A DNA stretch of 24,909 bases from CAZUVM01 sp964623885 (GTDB taxonomy: Bacteria > Verrucomicrobiota > Verrucomicrobiia > Limisphaerales > UBA8199): NCBI GenBank assembly GCA_964623885.1, contig CAZUVM010000062.1, positions 1-24,909 on the forward strand, read 5' to 3'. The notes beneath the pieces are model-generated. The model was given only the letters and a program-made list of their open reading frames with translations. It ran no database searches and had not been told where the DNA came from. Shown one piece after another: positions 1-7,537 of this stretch; position 1 is the first letter of the stretch, and the number at the start of each line of letters is the position of its first letter. A program made the translations under genes and the position numbers.

Positions 1-2
1 TG

Positions 3-152
3 CTGCGCAGCTTGTTTGAGACCGCTCGCCGCCAAGGCAAGAAACCTCACGAGTTCTTTCTCACGCTATTGACCAAATCCACGGTGCAGGCTCAGGCGGC
101 GCTTTATCAGCATCCGCTCCGCCCCAAACCCCGCCCGCCCCGTCGTTGTTGA
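3..152 (+). CDS. C-terminal end of a probable transposase (partial)
   Basis: The window opens inside a reading frame that ends with TGA at 150-152. The 49 visible residues include ETARRQGKKPHEFFLTLL and then a Gln/Ala-rich stretch ending in a Pro/Arg-rich tail (PKPRPPRRC). In style this matches the C-termini of verrucomicrobial multicopy transposases, most likely an IS66-like group, but the catalytic domain lies outside the window, so family assignment is inference. The 75 bases between it and the next gene contain an inverted AAACTG/CAGTTT pair at about 191-214 that might belong to an insertion-sequence end. No target duplication can be tested from one side. Confidence 0.45.
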   Translation: MRSLFETARRQGKKPHEFFLTLLTKSTVQAQAALYQHPLRPKPRPPRRC

Positions 153-225
153 GAAAAAAACTCGGCGCGGCTAAGGTCCCCGTACGAGCTAAACTGTTAC
201 CAAATCAGCAGTTTCTCCACGTCAT

Positions 226-1233
226 ATGAATTCATCAAAACTCAGACCGTGCTCCTGCTGCGGGCAGATGATCAGTGATGAGGCAGAATTCTGCCCTCAC
301 TGTGGTAAATCATTCAGGAAGCACCACGGCGTTTTTTACTATGTTTGTGCTGTGCTCGGCTCGTTGTTTCTCTTGGGCTGTTTAGCGGGGATAGCCTTTT
401 TTGTTTTTGTAACTATCGCTGCCGCGGCAAGGGCGAGAGCCGCAGCTCAGCGGCAAAGCTGTGAATCCAACCTGAAGCAGATCGGGATCGCCTTTAGGAT
501 GTGGCAACTCGATCACAACGACTTGTTTCCTTTTAACCTCTCGTTAAATGAAGGTGGCAGTCTGGAATACTGCGGTCGCGACGCGAACGGAGTGGATACG
601 AACTCGCTCCATCATTTACTGGTTATCACAAATGAACTTTATTCGCCGCACGTTCTCACGTGTCCCGGCTACACGGGGACAGTTGCCTCCGCCTGGACAG
701 ATATGACCCAGGATGCGGTAAGTTATCACCTGCATACCGCTCGGCAACGCGACTTGAATCCTGAGGGAATCTTAGCCTTCTGTCCCACCCACCGTATGCT
801 GCTTCGCTGTGATGGTTCGGTTTCTTGGGCTTGGAGATCAGAAATCGAGGAAGAATCGGACGCACTTGCTGTGGAGCGGAAAGCTAGAGATCGCCAGACT
901 TCAGTTGAGGCTGCGACGAAACAGGCAGAGGAGGAGAGGCAGCGGGAAGTTTCTCGTTCAGACCAACTGATTGATCAACAGAGAGCTGAATCTGAAGCTG
1001 AATTGCTGAAGTTAGGAGTTGCCCACGACTGGACTTTCAAAACAGGAAAGACCTTTACAGCTAAACTTGCTGCCATCCAAACCAGTAGTGTTTTGGTCAA
1101 GGTGAGAGACGGATACGACGAGCAGTATGAGGAAAAGTTCAGATTTTACACGCTAGATACTGCCCAACTTTCTGAACAAGACCAACGAATCGTAGCGGCA
1201 TTGAAGAAACAAGGGATTACGAAGCTTCCTTAG
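226..1233 (+). CDS. Zinc-ribbon membrane protein with prepilin-like segment and SHD1-like tail
   Basis: This is a 335-residue single-pass membrane protein. Residues 9-26 form a zinc ribbon (CSCCG then CPHCG). Residues about 37-64 are a hydrophobic membrane helix. It is followed by ARARAAAQRQSCESNLKQIG, which closely resembles the start of verrucomicrobial type II secretion/type IV pilin-like proteins (usual form 'A...CxxNLKQIGLA...W..DN.D.FP'). A charged Glu/Arg/Gln-rich coiled coil spans about 205-260. The last 65 residues (DWTFKTGKTFTAKL to LSEQDQRIVAAL) look like an SHD1-type domain, which in related bacteria ends in 'LSEEDQ.Y'. The zinc ribbon at the N-terminus means it is not a processed pilin with a normal leader. 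The start ATG at 226 is chosen because the zinc ribbon begins at once. Function is unknown; a role in envelope sensing or protein-protein contact is inference. Confidence 0.7.
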   Translation: MNSSKLRPCSCCGQMISDEAEFCPHCGKSFRKHHGVFYYVCAVLGSLFLLGCLAGIAFFVFVTIAAAARARAAAQRQSCESNLKQIGIAFRMWQLDHNDLFPFNLSLNEGGSLEYCGRDANGVDTNSLHHLLVITNELYSPHVLTCPGYTGTVASAWTDMTQDAVSYHLHTARQRDLNPEGILAFCPTHRMLLRCDGSVSWAWRSEIEEESDALAVERKARDRQTSVEAATKQAEEERQREVSRSDQLIDQQRAESEAELLKLGVAHDWTFKTGKTFTAKLAAIQTSSVLVKVRDGYDEQYEEKFRFYTLDTAQLSEQDQRIVAALKKQGITKLP

Positions 1234-1365
1234 AAAAATGTGGTTTTGGAGATATATGGGAACGCAGAATGGACGCCACAAACTGCAAGGCGGTGTCGGC
1301 ATGGGCGGAATATTTGATGGCTTCAACCAGCGTCTCAGGAACCCCCCTTTTTTGCGGTCGTAGAC

Positions 1366-2157
1366 TTAGACCGCGGTGCGCTGAAATAACACGTGGGTCA
1401 ATCCCCGGCTGGCAGCGACGACTTGGAAGGCCCAGCCGGTTTCCGACAAGAACTCCTCGAATGCCTTCGACTCGTGCTCTCGGGCCTGGAATTCGTCGAA
1501 ATATAGGTACGTCCCCAAAGAAATGTGGGGCTTGAGGAAATTAAGCACCGTCTTGGTCGAGGAATAAAGGTCCGCGTCGAAATTTACAAAAAGCCGCTCG
1601 TGGGGAGGCAGGACGTACTGAGCAAGGGTGTCATTGAACCAACCTTTGAAGAAAGACACGCGGGAATCCTCAATCACCGGAACCGTACCGCCCATCGCGA
1701 AGTGCCCCTTTTCAGCACTGAGGTCCCAAGATTCAGGTAGACCTTCGAAGCTATCGAAACCGTGCAAGGTGCTTTTCGGGTTGTGCAACAGATGAGACCA
1801 GATTCGCATGGAGCTACCACGATAGACCCCGAATTCAAGGTACAATACTTCGCGACCGCCAATTTCTTCCGCTGCAATTCCGAACAACTGTTCTCGCGAA
1901 TCAACGCACCGGAGCACCCGAAAGCCCCTCGACTTCATCCAGTGGCCGACCCACAAGTAGTTCACCGCGCTGTTGAGTCTCAACAGCGTGGAGAGCGAGC
2001 ACGCCGCGCCAGCGCGCGCGAGACCTTGCTTCGCCGCTATGAGCACTCTATTACCGATTGGGAACTGCTCTTTAACGAGAGCCCGGTTTACTGTCGCTGC
2101 CTGGGTCCCGCTCATTGTAGCTCCAAAATGGCAGACGGTGAGGACGGTGTCAAGCAT
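1366..2157 (-). CDS. TylF/macrocin-O-methyltransferase-like SAM-dependent methyltransferase
   Basis: Encodes about 263 residues. The SAM-binding motif I is YLEFGVYRGSSMRIW at residues about 106-120, then FDSFEGLPESWD at about 134-145 and NFDADLYSST at about 192-201. This order is typical of the TylF/MycF family (class I O-methyltransferases, which bind a metal through the Asp residues of the DADLY region). The family methylates hydroxyl groups of sugars or polyketide/polysaccharide intermediates in the cytoplasm; the substrate here cannot be read. An upstream in-frame extension to 2304 exists, but the ATG at 2157 is preferred because AAGAGG lies about 8 bases before it. No sugar or polyketide genes flank it, so it appears as an isolated gene. 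A 6-bp hairpin (1354-1374) overlaps the stop codon but has no T-tract on the coding strand. Confidence 0.75.
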   Translation of the reverse strand: MLDTVLTVCHFGATMSGTQAATVNRALVKEQFPIGNRVLIAAKQGLARAGAACSLSTLLRLNSAVNYLWVGHWMKSRGFRVLRCVDSREQLFGIAAEEIGGREVLYLEFGVYRGSSMRIWSHLLHNPKSTLHGFDSFEGLPESWDLSAEKGHFAMGGTVPVIEDSRVSFFKGWFNDTLAQYVLPPHERLFVNFDADLYSSTKTVLNFLKPHISLGTYLYFDEFQAREHESKAFEEFLSETGWAFQVVAASRGLTHVLFQRTAV

Positions 2158-2265
2158 GTTGCTGACCTCTTGACGGTTTATAAGCCACCGCTGGAGCCAC
2201 AACACGCAAACCAAATTAAAGAGATGACACGGGTGGAATTGGCCAGACCGGGGAGCCCGGGACCA

Positions 2266-2535
2266 ATGGCGGATTTGCTGCGGCCGCGTGGCGGCTGGCT
2301 TCAATTTCGGCGGCTGTCGTCATGCTATCTCTTTAAGGACGGCTGCAAACCGCGCTGGGTCTTTGAACACGGCTTTAAGCCTGGGAACGTGTGGTTTGCT
2401 GAGACGCAAATCGAAGCCGGAAGAGGACTCGCGGGTTTTATCGGGCTGTGTTTTATGGCGCGTCATGTGGTCACTTTCGACTTTCCCAAGGGAGTCCTGT
2501 ATCTTCGCTCAATCCGCGCCCGGGCCGGGAGCTGA
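2266..2535 (+). pseudogene. C-terminal relic of an aspartyl-protease-like (retropepsin-type) protein
   Basis: From about 2326 the plus strand reads PRWVFEHGFKPGNVWFAE and then GFIGLCFMARHVVTFDFPKG followed by VLYLR, ending at a stop at 2533-2535. The pattern 'G(F/L)xGLxFxxRHxVTFDFPxxxLYL' is the C-terminal strand pair of bacterial retropepsin-like proteins, which usually have 300-400 residues and two DTG-type active-site regions. Neither catalytic motif is visible upstream, and the preceding sequence is the oppositely oriented methyltransferase gene. The fragment is therefore most simply a truncated relic. The nominal start at 2266 is arbitrary. The alternative, a coincidental reading frame, is less likely given how well the last 50 residues fit. 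Confidence 0.5.
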
Positions 2536-2732
2536 CCGTTTCTTTCATTGCTTCCAGTCCTCAGCATTGGCGCTCAAGCAGTGGCTGCGCCAGGACACCG
2601 GGCGATAACCTGACGAAGAGTCGGCCCACCGACCCTCGCTCGTGGTGCGCCCCAAACGAGCTCGTTCGCTGGCCGTTCTTAGGTTAGTGGTGGATAGTGG
2701 TATAGCCCTTTCAGAATCCTTACTCCGGAGGC

Positions 2733-2747
2733 TGGCACGGCTTTTGC
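2733..2747 (+). promoter_or_regulatory. Sigma-54 (RpoN) promoter, -24/-12 element
   Basis: TGGCACG-GCTT-TTGC matches the sigma-54 consensus TGGCACG-N4-TTGC at every fixed base, with GG and GC separated by exactly 10 bases. Transcription would start near 2759, giving a leader of about 115 bases before the ATG at 2875. Use of this promoter would need an AAA+ activator; none is encoded nearby and no clear activator-binding repeats were recognised upstream. Confidence 0.75.
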
Positions 2748-2874
2748 GTAGCACGAGTCAGGGCGCTTTTTGTGGGGGATCCCGCAGTACCGTCGACACA
2801 AAGCACCAGCACACAAATCGTGGTAAACAGAATTGACGATCAAAACGAATCACAACGCAGAGAGCCTTAAATCT

Positions 2875-3405
2875 ATGAAAAGACCTACGAGAATCATTGG
2901 AGCACTATTGACTCTGGGTGTGGTCACAGTCATGGGCCAGGCAGTGATGATGGCTCAGACCAACACCACAACCTCAACCTCGGCACCTGCACCGGACGAG
3001 GGCGTCAAATTCCAGAAGGGCGAATTCAACCTGTCGCCTTTCGGCACTTACGTGGACAGGCAGGGTGGGAAATGGGGCGCGGGCGTTGCCGGGACCTACT
3101 TCATTACCGACAAGATTGGCATAGGTGGAGCAACGTATTGGACCGACACGGGCGGAACGTTTTTGGACAACGCCGAGTTTGAAGGCTATTTCCGGCTGCC
3201 GCTCAAGCGAATAGCTCCTTATGGGGTAGTCAGTCTTGGCTACGAGTTTGACCACTCGTATTGGTTCGAAACCATCGGTGCCGGTCTTGATTTCCGAGCC
3301 TTCAAGCGTTTGGATGCGTTCGCTGACGTTCAGTGGCGGATTGTTAACTCGTCCGTCTCGGAGAACGGCGTTTTTCTGCGGGTGGGGGTGCGGTTTAACT
3401 TGTGA
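2875..3405 (+). CDS. Small outer-membrane beta-barrel-like protein
   Basis: Encodes 176 residues with a Sec signal peptide (MKRPTRIIGALLTLGVVTVM..., cleavage probably near AQAVMMAQ-T at about residue 28). A short Thr/Ser/Pro-rich linker follows, then alternating hydrophobic/aromatic strands rich in Gly, Tyr and Phe. The last residues (GVFLRVGVRFNL) end in the Phe-x-Leu pattern expected of a BamA-recognised outer-membrane barrel. The length fits a small 8-stranded OmpA/OmpW-like porin. The ATG at 2875 is preferred over a TTG at 2833 because it starts the signal peptide directly. A sigma-54 promoter lies upstream and a strong terminator directly after, so it is probably a monocistronic, regulated envelope gene. 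The exact family and ligand are not recognisable. Confidence 0.7.
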   Translation: MKRPTRIIGALLTLGVVTVMGQAVMMAQTNTTTSTSAPAPDEGVKFQKGEFNLSPFGTYVDRQGGKWGAGVAGTYFITDKIGIGGATYWTDTGGTFLDNAEFEGYFRLPLKRIAPYGVVSLGYEFDHSYWFETIGAGLDFRAFKRLDAFADVQWRIVNSSVSENGVFLRVGVRFNL

Positions 3406-3444
3406 GCCGGCCGGCGACTCTTTCGAAGGCTGGGTTCCTCCAAG

Positions 3445-3480
3445 CGCCACTCGGTACCGTCCCGAGTGGCGTATTTGTTT
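3445..3480 (+). terminator. Rho-independent terminator after the beta-barrel gene
   Basis: CGCCACTCGG (3445-3454) and CCGAGTGGCG (3462-3471) form a perfect 10-bp stem with a 7-base loop, followed by TATTTGTTT. It lies 40 bases after the stop at 3405 and isolates that gene from the next one. Confidence 0.85.
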
Positions 3481-3738
3481 ATTAGCATCTCGACCCGGGC
3501 CTGGGAAGGGAAGCCGGAGCCGCGCCTGGGTGATTATGGTGATGCGACAGGACCTTTCGGTCGGACAACAGCGAGCTGCCAAACGCGCATGTGCGCTTGC
3601 CGGGGGGCGAAATGTCGACTCAGGGTCGTGGGGTTGACCAAAGAAGTCATGAGACTCACCTGCACCCTCAGATCCGCTTACGGCACAAAGCGCCTAGGAA
3701 GCAACACCTTAATGGCCCCCCGTGATTTCTGGCCGGGG
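3481..3738. other. Intergenic stretch without recognised gene
   Basis: Together with the flanking terminator and promoter this makes a gap of about 500 bases between coding regions. Short open frames occur on both strands, but none has a recognisable motif or credible start. The only local structure noticed is the short imperfect palindrome GCGCATGTGCGC near 3585. Confidence 0.5.
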
Positions 3739-3753
3739 TGGCACAGTTTTAGC
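3739..3753 (+). promoter_or_regulatory. Probable sigma-54 promoter before the SYLF lipoprotein gene
   Basis: TGGCACA-GTTT-TAGC keeps the GG-N10-GC spacing and the TGGCAC half of the sigma-54 consensus; only the TTGC box is changed to TAGC. It lies about 160 bases before the lipoprotein ATG. It resembles the perfect site at 2733, which suggests the two envelope genes answer to the same alternative sigma factor. Confidence 0.5.
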
Positions 3754-3911
3754 ATGTCCTCTGCACGAAGCGGATGGTGGAGTTGCAGGAGACCGGGGCG
3801 CCGAGCCGATTGACGGTCCGATGTGAGGTGGCGCGTGGTCGACGCTTTCCACAACCGGGTGCTCGGCATCGCCGGGCCCAAAAGAAAAACAACCAATAGT
3901 TGAGCATAAAG

Positions 3912-4460
3912 ATGAAATCAAAAGCTGCTTGTCTAATCACTGCCGCCGTTGTCGTCGGAATCGCTGTGGGCTGTGCGAGCATGAGCGAGAAGCCGAACGA
4001 CGAACTGACGGGCAATGTCAAAACGACCAAGGCTGAATTCCTCAAGAATGATAAAACCCTGGAACCGGTTTTTGCTTCGGCAGCCGGCTACGTGATCTTC
4101 CCCTCCGTGGCCAAGGGAGCGCTGGGCGTGGGCGCGGCTAACGGCGTAGGCCAGCTCTATGAGAAGGGGAAGGATAAACCTCTTGGTGAGGCTACGCTGT
4201 CGCAGGTCACGATTGGCTTCCAGGCTGGCGGGCAGGCCTATGCCGAGGTGCTCCTTTTCGAGGACACGACCGCGTTGGACAACTTCAAGAAGGGAAACTT
4301 TGAATTCAGCGCTCAGGCGAGCGCGGTGGCGGTGACAGCCGGCGCTGCCGCGAACGCCAAATATGAGAAGGGCATCATGATTCTTACCATGGCCAACGGC
4401 GGGCTAATGTATGAAGCCAGCGTAGGTGGACAGAAGTTCAAATACCAGGCGTACAAATAA
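3912..4460 (+). CDS. SYLF/YSC84-domain lipoprotein
   Basis: Encodes 182 residues. The N-terminus MKSKAACLITAAVVVGIAVG-C is a lipoprotein signal with the modified cysteine at residue 21. The rest matches the SYLF (YSC84/Ysc84) lipid-binding family: FASAAGYVIFPSVAKGALGVG, then GxGQLYEKGK, SQVTIGFQAGGQAYAEVLLFE and a glycine/alanine-rich end with KYEKGIMILTMANGGLMYEAS. In eukaryotes this domain binds phosphoinositides; bacterial versions are periplasmic or outer-membrane lipoproteins of unclear role, often linked to stress. The ATG at 3912 is chosen over a TTG at 3900 because it begins the signal peptide. It stands alone between a sigma-54-like promoter and unannotated sequence, so it is probably transcribed singly. 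Confidence 0.85.
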   Translation: MKSKAACLITAAVVVGIAVGCASMSEKPNDELTGNVKTTKAEFLKNDKTLEPVFASAAGYVIFPSVAKGALGVGAANGVGQLYEKGKDKPLGEATLSQVTIGFQAGGQAYAEVLLFEDTTALDNFKKGNFEFSAQASAVAVTAGAAANAKYEKGIMILTMANGGLMYEASVGGQKFKYQAYK

Positions 4461-4861
4461 GTCGGCTGCGCACAGTTAATAGGCCAATAAAACTGATGCG
4501 CCATCCATTTTCGCCATTTTGCTCCGGGGAATCCGGCAGGATAGTCACGGAATGACTGCAAAGCCTGACCAAGGGGGCGCAGGAGGTAATTCGGCAGGAT
4601 TCCCGGGGCAAACCGCTTTTCGTTTGGTTCAACTTCACAGCAATTCACGTCTAGTCGCATCCGAACCCCAAGTATGTCAAAATGGCCGTGGACGCGGGCC
4701 TGGCGGAGGAAGACGTTGTGCGTGCCCGCATGATTGAGCACGACGAGAACAGGCAGGTTCAGCGCTTGTTGTGTAGGGTTCAATGACAGCGTCGAAGCCG
4801 CCCTGCATCCGCGGCGCAACCTTCGTTACTCGCGGATTCGCTTCCCACCGGGGCGTCCGGG
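4461..4861. other. Gap of about 400 bases without a supported gene
   Basis: Reading frames exist on both strands, including one on the minus strand overlapping the lipoprotein gene and a short plus-strand frame (start near 4682) rich in Glu, Asp and Arg. None has a recognisable motif. Since the neighbouring FkbM gene is broken, this stretch may be decayed coding sequence, but I could not identify the ancestor. Confidence 0.4.
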
Positions 4862-5303
4862 TCAATTTGCCATCAGGAACAAAGCGTTGGCGTTGTCCAG
4901 ATGGGCGAACTTGTAGCCCGCATTTTTCAACATCTGCACCGACTCTTGAATTCGGTCCAGAAAACCCTCGTCCAGTGGAATCCGGATTTCATCAAACTCC
5001 ACGCACAGGACTTGCGGCAGCGGGCCGCGCGCCACCAAATTCTGCAGCACCGAGTATTCCGCTCCCTCGATATCCAGCTTCAACAGCGAAAATTCCCGCA
5101 GGTTCAACAAGCGTGCCAGCGACTCCATGGTCAGGCAGCGGGCCTCGAAGTAATCGCGGGTCTGCTGCAAGTTCACGATGGAATGACTCACGTGCTCTTT
5201 GTCTTGCGGCGAAAAGAAACGCATGGTCGAATCTTCTTCCCATACGCCAACATCCAAGTAGCTGATTGATATTGATAGGAATTTGCTTTTTTGCTAACCA
5301 CAT
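4862..5303 (-). pseudogene. Truncated, frameshifted FkbM-type methyltransferase
   Basis: The minus-strand frame from about 5257 reads DVGVWEEDSTMRFFSPQDKE, then FSLLKLDIEGAEYSVLQNL, VLCVEFDE and a C-terminal NAGYKFAHLDNANALFLM. This is the characteristic second half of FkbM methyltransferases (Methyltransf_21), in which 'LKxDIEGxE' is the signature. Family members are usually 230-300 residues and begin with a DxGANxG SAM-binding motif, which is absent. Upstream of 5257 the frame carries no good start. A shifted frame (MWLAKKQIPININQLL, from 5303) looks like the missing stretch before DVGVW, suggesting a frameshift near 5257. The 5' part stops where the plus-strand gene beginning at 5354 takes over. 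The gene would have methylated a sugar or glycan; it is now probably non-functional. Confidence 0.65.
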
Positions 5304-5353
5304 GTACTCAGCGCTCCGCGGGTGATCGAGACGTTGTTAAGGGAGTAAATGTT

Positions 5354-6172
5354 TTGGACCCGCTCACGATTGACAATAAAAGATGGTGTCATGATGTCCG
5401 GATTGGTGGTTGGTATTCGTGCGGTTGGGCACAGGATCCTGAACCCTTGCTGAATTTTATAAAGATAGGGATTGCTCCTTGGGGACCTAACCCGCCTGAT
5501 GTCACCCAAATGCTTTCAATGCTTGGCGACACGGCTGTTGTGAATTTTTATGGATTGGGACACATGGATTTGGGCTCGGTCATGGGTGCGAAATTCGCCG
5601 ACTTGAGAAGAACTATAGGTACAAAACGGTTCCGTTTTGCATTTCTAGACGGGTGTGACTCAGGTCGTCTAAACTTCCTGTTTGTCACCTTCGGAGCTGA
5701 CGGGCTTGAACTAGCACAATCTGATTTTATGGATCCGAATTTTTATGACCCGAACAATACAGCCAACGTCAGGAAAGTCCGTCCTGGAGCATTTCTTGGC
5801 TGGCGAGTTTTGCCCCCATTTGCATATCCCTTGATTGATACAGAACTGGATCCTACGACACAAAAGTCTTGCACATATCGCGTGTACGAAACAATGTGCA
5901 ACTGGCATGGCCAATTGGTCTTCTTTTGGCAGCAAGGGGGATACACTCTTTCCGATAGCATTGGCCAGGCGAATCAGTTGGCGACAACTTGGATTGGGAG
6001 TACCCCGCTGGGCACACACGATTGGATTCTAGAAGCGACTGTTCCCATTGCTGGTGGGACAACGGGCGCAGTATTCAAGCCAGACTACCATCTGCGAAAG
6101 GTGGGGTTTGGCGGGCTGCGTTTCAATGGGAACAATTCATATAATCATTGGAGCGACTGGGTCCACCGCTGA
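5354..6172 (+). CDS. Caspase-like (clan CD) His/Cys-dyad protein
   Basis: Encodes about 272 residues from a TTG at 5354. That start is chosen because GGGAG (5341-5345) lies about 8 bases before it; an open frame extends back to 5291 but overlaps the broken FkbM gene. TAVVNFYGLGHMD (His at about residue 70) is followed by RFAFLDGCDSG (Cys at about 101). This is the order and spacing of the catalytic His and Cys of caspase-like/C25-like peptidases (usual form 'GHG...' then 'DxCxSG'). After the cysteine come GAFLGW and a C-terminal WHGQLVFFWQQGGYTLSDSIGQANQLA, which matches the 'AFxGW ... F...L..G.tl..A...A' tail of such folds. The canonical GHG is GLGH here, which may affect activity. No signal peptide or membrane helix is seen with this start. 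An N-terminal truncation cannot be excluded. Confidence 0.55.
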   Translation: MDPLTIDNKRWCHDVRIGGWYSCGWAQDPEPLLNFIKIGIAPWGPNPPDVTQMLSMLGDTAVVNFYGLGHMDLGSVMGAKFADLRRTIGTKRFRFAFLDGCDSGRLNFLFVTFGADGLELAQSDFMDPNFYDPNNTANVRKVRPGAFLGWRVLPPFAYPLIDTELDPTTQKSCTYRVYETMCNWHGQLVFFWQQGGYTLSDSIGQANQLATTWIGSTPLGTHDWILEATVPIAGGTTGAVFKPDYHLRKVGFGGLRFNGNNSYNHWSDWVHR

Positions 6173-6204
6173 GTTTGATTTAAAACAAGTAAGCTCCCTC
6201 ATTT

Positions 6205-7368
6205 ATGATAGATACCAATCAATTGCTTAGCATAACCTTCGCGTTGATATCCAGCTTTACAAAAGTCGTCGAGGTACCCTCTGATCAAATCCCGAAAAGC
6301 CGCGAAGATCTGACGAAGATCGTTATCGGTAGCCCGTACTCGCCTGTCGACGTTTATGTTGTCCATCGAAAGGGTTCGGAGTTTTGGATCCGTGGGGGCG
6401 TGGTCCATCAATACTTTAGCCCGGTGTCATTTTTCCACTTGCAGGATTTTTCGTTGCGTGGAGCTCTGATTGGCCCCGCTACTTTGAGCTCGAACCAAGT
6501 AGTTGAACAGGCAGTAAATATAATGCGCAAATTGTGTAAATCCGGTACTCCTCTTGATGGCGTCCCACCCTCAGTGCAGGTTACGAGAGCGCCGGATTTG
6601 CACTTTTACTACGTGTCTTGGCCGGTCTCAAATAGCTTCTTTTCCGAGGGTTTAGGTGCGATCGAAATTGACGCTCGAACTGGGCGAATCTCGACTGTCA
6701 AACTCTGGGGACCAGAGTTCTATGACTGGAACCGCGCGGCGGCAATTAGCAATAGGGTTTACAAGCCCGATATTCCTCTTGCGAATCTGAACGAACAAAT
6801 CGTCCGGCCGACGCGACAAATCCAGAAACAGGTTGAGGCGACTATTCCTAAATGGCTGCGCTTTTGCCAGCGCCTGAACCTGGCATCAGGGCAACAGACG
6901 AACGTAGCGGCCGTTAATTGGACTAAAACCTTTGCATACGGCGGCCCAAGTAATGAGCCTTGGCTGCGAGTACAATTCCAGAATGGCACGGGGTTCGAAT
7001 GCAAGGACGGCGTTATAGTAGCGCACTGGGCTGCAGATGCCGCTTTCACAGGACCATGGGCGGATCAATCGGCTGAGCACTGGGCGAGGTTCGTCGGAAA
7101 CCCGATTAGGAACTGGCGACAGTTGGCCAGTGAACTCAACGATTACCTGATAAGGAGGTTGGGTGCATCCACAAATTATTTAAGGAGGTTTACTCCGACG
7201 CTTTGTTCTCGTGGCGACGGCGGTACCCGGTGCCTCGTGCGCTGGTGCGATTCTGAACAACTTCGCAGTCGCCCATGGTACGTCTTAGATGCCCCGATCT
7301 TCGCCGAATTTGACCTGAGGAGTGGCGAGATAAAGGCTATTCGCTTGGGCAAGCTTTCAGACAACTGA
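6205..7368 (+). CDS. Protein of unknown function with PepSY-like repeats
   Basis: Encodes 387 residues with no strong membrane helix beyond a weak hydrophobic N-terminus (LLSITFALISSF) that could be a poor signal peptide. Two segments end alike: GAIEIDARTGRISTVKLWG near residue 160 and FAEFDLRSGEIKAIRLGK near the C-terminus. This 'v.(f/i)D..tG.i..v.l' pattern is the C-terminal strand-turn-strand of PepSY-type domains, so the protein may hold two divergent copies; this is inference. It starts 32 bases after the caspase-like gene and could be cotranscribed with it, although no clear ribosome binding site is visible. The base composition is more AT-rich than the metabolic operon downstream. No function is assigned. 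Confidence 0.6.
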   Translation: MIDTNQLLSITFALISSFTKVVEVPSDQIPKSREDLTKIVIGSPYSPVDVYVVHRKGSEFWIRGGVVHQYFSPVSFFHLQDFSLRGALIGPATLSSNQVVEQAVNIMRKLCKSGTPLDGVPPSVQVTRAPDLHFYYVSWPVSNSFFSEGLGAIEIDARTGRISTVKLWGPEFYDWNRAAAISNRVYKPDIPLANLNEQIVRPTRQIQKQVEATIPKWLRFCQRLNLASGQQTNVAAVNWTKTFAYGGPSNEPWLRVQFQNGTGFECKDGVIVAHWAADAAFTGPWADQSAEHWARFVGNPIRNWRQLASELNDYLIRRLGASTNYLRRFTPTLCSRGDGGTRCLVRWCDSEQLRSRPWYVLDAPIFAEFDLRSGEIKAIRLGKLSDN

Positions 7369-7467
7369 ACCGGCGTTCACGCGGAGGGCCGAAACACGCA
7401 AAACGGCTTTCGAGGTGAGTTTTGCAGTAGCCGATTTTGCAACACTCCAAATGTTGCAGAAGCGGTC

Positions 7468-7537
7468 GCGGTAGGGACCGGGGTTTCCCTCGGCCCCCCG
7501 CACAGATCCGAGCAGGCGGCATTACCGCACTCGGCTC
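7468..7537 (-). mobile_element. Relic of a group II intron 3' end (domains V and VI)
   Basis: On the minus strand, 7537-7505 folds as a 33-base domain-V-like hairpin. The lower stem starts GAGCCGAG and ends CTCGGATC, the upper stem is GCGG/CCGC, and a two-base bulge (CT) sits on the 3' side, where group II introns have their catalytic AY bulge. Next, 7501-7468 forms a domain-VI-like hairpin: GCGG/CCGC at the base, then GGG/CCC and GCCG/CGGT, with an unpaired TA near the 3' side that would supply the branch-point adenosine. The reverse transcriptase/maturase normally encoded in domain IV is absent; the sequence immediately upstream is another broken gene. Only the last 70 bases of an intron seem to remain. 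Identification is by structure and by resemblance to known intron ends, without a covariance search. Confidence 0.55.

Noticed and set aside
1354..1374. Hairpin at the end of the TylF-like gene as a terminator
   Set aside because: It overlaps the stop codon and is followed on the coding strand by an A-run rather than a T-run.
1762..2325. Upstream part of a plus-strand frame leading into the aspartyl-protease-like tail
   Set aside because: This part is antisense to the TylF-like methyltransferase and has no protease motif; only the downstream portion looks real.
4313..4819. Minus-strand 168-codon frame overlapping the SYLF gene
   Set aside because: It overlaps a secure gene and the remainder has no family signature; a transposase or glycosyltransferase relic was considered but not supported.
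7438..7458. Perfect 7-bp hairpin (TGCAACA/TGTTGCA) as terminator of the gene ending at 7368
   Set aside because: No T-tract follows on the plus strand; it lies beside the intron relic and may belong to the old insertion site.
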